Source of the DNA: an uncultured Collinsella sp.
GTDB taxonomy: Bacteria; Actinomycetota; Coriobacteriia; Coriobacteriales; Coriobacteriaceae
Direction: 5' to 3'
Length of the DNA: 7,456 bases
Assembly: GCA_938036665.1 (NCBI GenBank)
Contig: CALHWR010000218.1
Coordinates: 1-7,456, forward strand
Below, one piece after another: positions 6,763 to 7,456 of the stretch (the stretch's first letter is position 1; every line of letters starts with the position of its first letter). The translations under genes were made by a program, and so were the position numbers. The notes beneath the pieces are model-generated. The model had not been told where the DNA came from. It saw nothing but the letters and a program-made list of their open reading frames with translations, and made no database searches.

Positions 6763-6780
6763 CATGGCCCGTTGGCCATG
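6763..6780 (+). promoter_or_regulatory. 18-bp palindrome, possible operator or leader hairpin
   Basis: CATGGCC (6763-6769) and GGCCATG (6774-6780) are perfect inverted repeats around CGTT. The site lies about 15-30 bases after the predicted transcription start and 23 bases before the GH13 start codon. Sugar-enzyme genes are often controlled by LacI-family repressors that bind such palindromes near the transcription start. It could equally act in RNA as a 7-bp hairpin. The regulator is not in view. Confidence 0.45.
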
Positions 6781-6803
6781 ACTGTATAGAACTGGACCGT
6801 ACT

Positions 6804-7456
6804 ATGAGATTGATTCACAACAGCCGCCTGCCGCAGTTTCGCACTCCGTTTGGCGCTGTGACCACTGGAACTTCCGTTGCACTCTCGGTGATTTTGGAGG
6901 ATGCCGATCCCAACCAGGCAACGCTTACGCTGCGCACCTGGGTCGATGAGGTCGGTGAGTCTCGGTATCCCATGACGCACGAGGGCGACGGCATTTATAC
7001 CGTAGAGCTTGAGTGTACCGAGTCCTGTCTTATCTGGTACAGCTTTATCTGCAATATCGAGGGCCAGCCCGAGGTCCGCTTGGGCGCACCGCAGGGTCGC
7101 ACCGGTGGCGAGGGCGTAACTTACGACTACGCCGAGGTGCCGTCCTTCCAGATTACCGTCTATAAGCACCGCGAAGTGCGTCCCGAGTGGTACGAGCGTG
7201 GCATGGTCTACCAGATCTTCCCCGATCGCTACGCCCGAGATGAAAACTGGCGCGAGCGCACGCTGGCCGAGGTCGAAAAACCACGCAACGGAATCCAGCG
7301 CCGCATGGTCGAGGACTGGAACGAGCCGCCCGTGTACGAGCGCGCCGAAGACGGCTCCATCAAAACCTGGGACTTCTACGGCGGGTCGCTCAAGGGCATC
7401 CAGGAAGACCTGCCTCGCATCGCCGAGCTGGGCTTTACAGCCATCTACCTCAACCC
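6804..7456 (+). CDS. GH13 alpha-amylase-family glycosidase, 3'-truncated by window edge
   Basis: The first 217 codons of a glycoside hydrolase family 13 enzyme that probably hydrolyses alpha-1,4 (perhaps alpha-1,6) bonds in maltodextrin, starch or glycogen. Residues 1 to about 120 look like an N-terminal beta-sandwich carbohydrate-binding-type domain (FRTPFGAVTTGTSVALSV, 12-29; GDGIYTVEL, 61-69). The catalytic barrel begins with WYERGMVYQIFPDRYARD (129-146), the hallmark YQIFPDRF-like first strand of neopullulanase/maltogenic-amylase-type enzymes. DFYGGSLKGIQEDLPRIAELG (190-210) and TAIYLNP follow. The catalytic Asp, Glu and Asp lie beyond the window, so activity and exact substrate cannot be judged. 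No signal peptide is seen at the N terminus (MRLIHNSRLP), so it is likely cytoplasmic. The ATG at 6804 has only a weak ribosome binding site (TGGA, 6793-6796), but no better start lies upstream in frame. It probably has its own promoter after the glgA terminator. Confidence 0.9.
   Translation, partial: MRLIHNSRLPQFRTPFGAVTTGTSVALSVILEDADPNQATLTLRTWVDEVGESRYPMTHEGDGIYTVELECTESCLIWYSFICNIEGQPEVRLGAPQGRTGGEGVTYDYAEVPSFQITVYKHREVRPEWYERGMVYQIFPDRYARDENWRERTLAEVEKPRNGIQRRMVEDWNEPPVYERAEDGSIKTWDFYGGSLKGIQEDLPRIAELGFTAIYLN

Noticed and set aside
6723..7169. A 148-codon minus-strand frame over the start of the GH13 gene
   Set aside because: The + strand frame encodes clear GH13 motifs (YQIFPDR, FYGGSLKGI). 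The minus frame covers the promoter region and has no motif.

Overview
The window is one glycogen (storage polyglucan) locus, with every gene on the + strand. It holds the C-terminal three quarters of a glycogen phosphorylase (glgP), the paired ADP-glucose pyrophosphorylase genes glgC and glgD, a glycogen synthase (glgA) with a very unusual C-terminal extension, and, after a terminator, the 5' part of a GH13 alpha-amylase-family gene that runs off the right edge. The DNA is GC-rich (third positions mostly C or G, Lys almost always AAG), while GlgC and GlgD are of the Bacillus/Clostridium type. That mix, plus an Ala/Lys/Thr-rich tail, points to a gut Coriobacteriia actinobacterium such as Collinsella. 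This assignment is an inference from style and gene content, not a database match.

Layout: glgP ends at 1775. A 105-bp gap with a GC-rich stem-loop leads to glgC (1881-3029). Four bases later glgD starts (3034-4161), so C and D are almost certainly translated together from one mRNA. A 90-bp gap with a perfect 12-bp inverted repeat leads to glgA (4252-6585). A rho-independent-type terminator follows at 6623-6649. The next 150 bp or so hold a candidate promoter and an 18-bp palindrome, then the GH13 gene begins at 6804. No stretch without a gene exceeds 300 bp; the longest is 6586-6803.

How the genes work together: GlgC with GlgD makes ADP-glucose from glucose-1-phosphate and ATP. GlgA adds the glucose to the growing alpha-1,4-glucan. 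GlgP runs the reverse direction, releasing glucose-1-phosphate from chain ends. The GH13 enzyme probably hydrolyses alpha-glucan or maltodextrin. No branching enzyme (glgB) is inside the window.

The most unusual item is the GlgA tail. About 289 residues (489-777) follow a complete GT5 core. They are built almost only from Ala, Lys, Thr, Glu, Pro, Val, Arg and Ser, with no aromatic, Gly, Leu, Asn, Gln, His or Cys. The tail starts acidic and then becomes strongly basic, like histone H1-type or HU-type tails. A glycogen synthase carrying such a polyanion-binding-like tail is the best candidate here for something undescribed.
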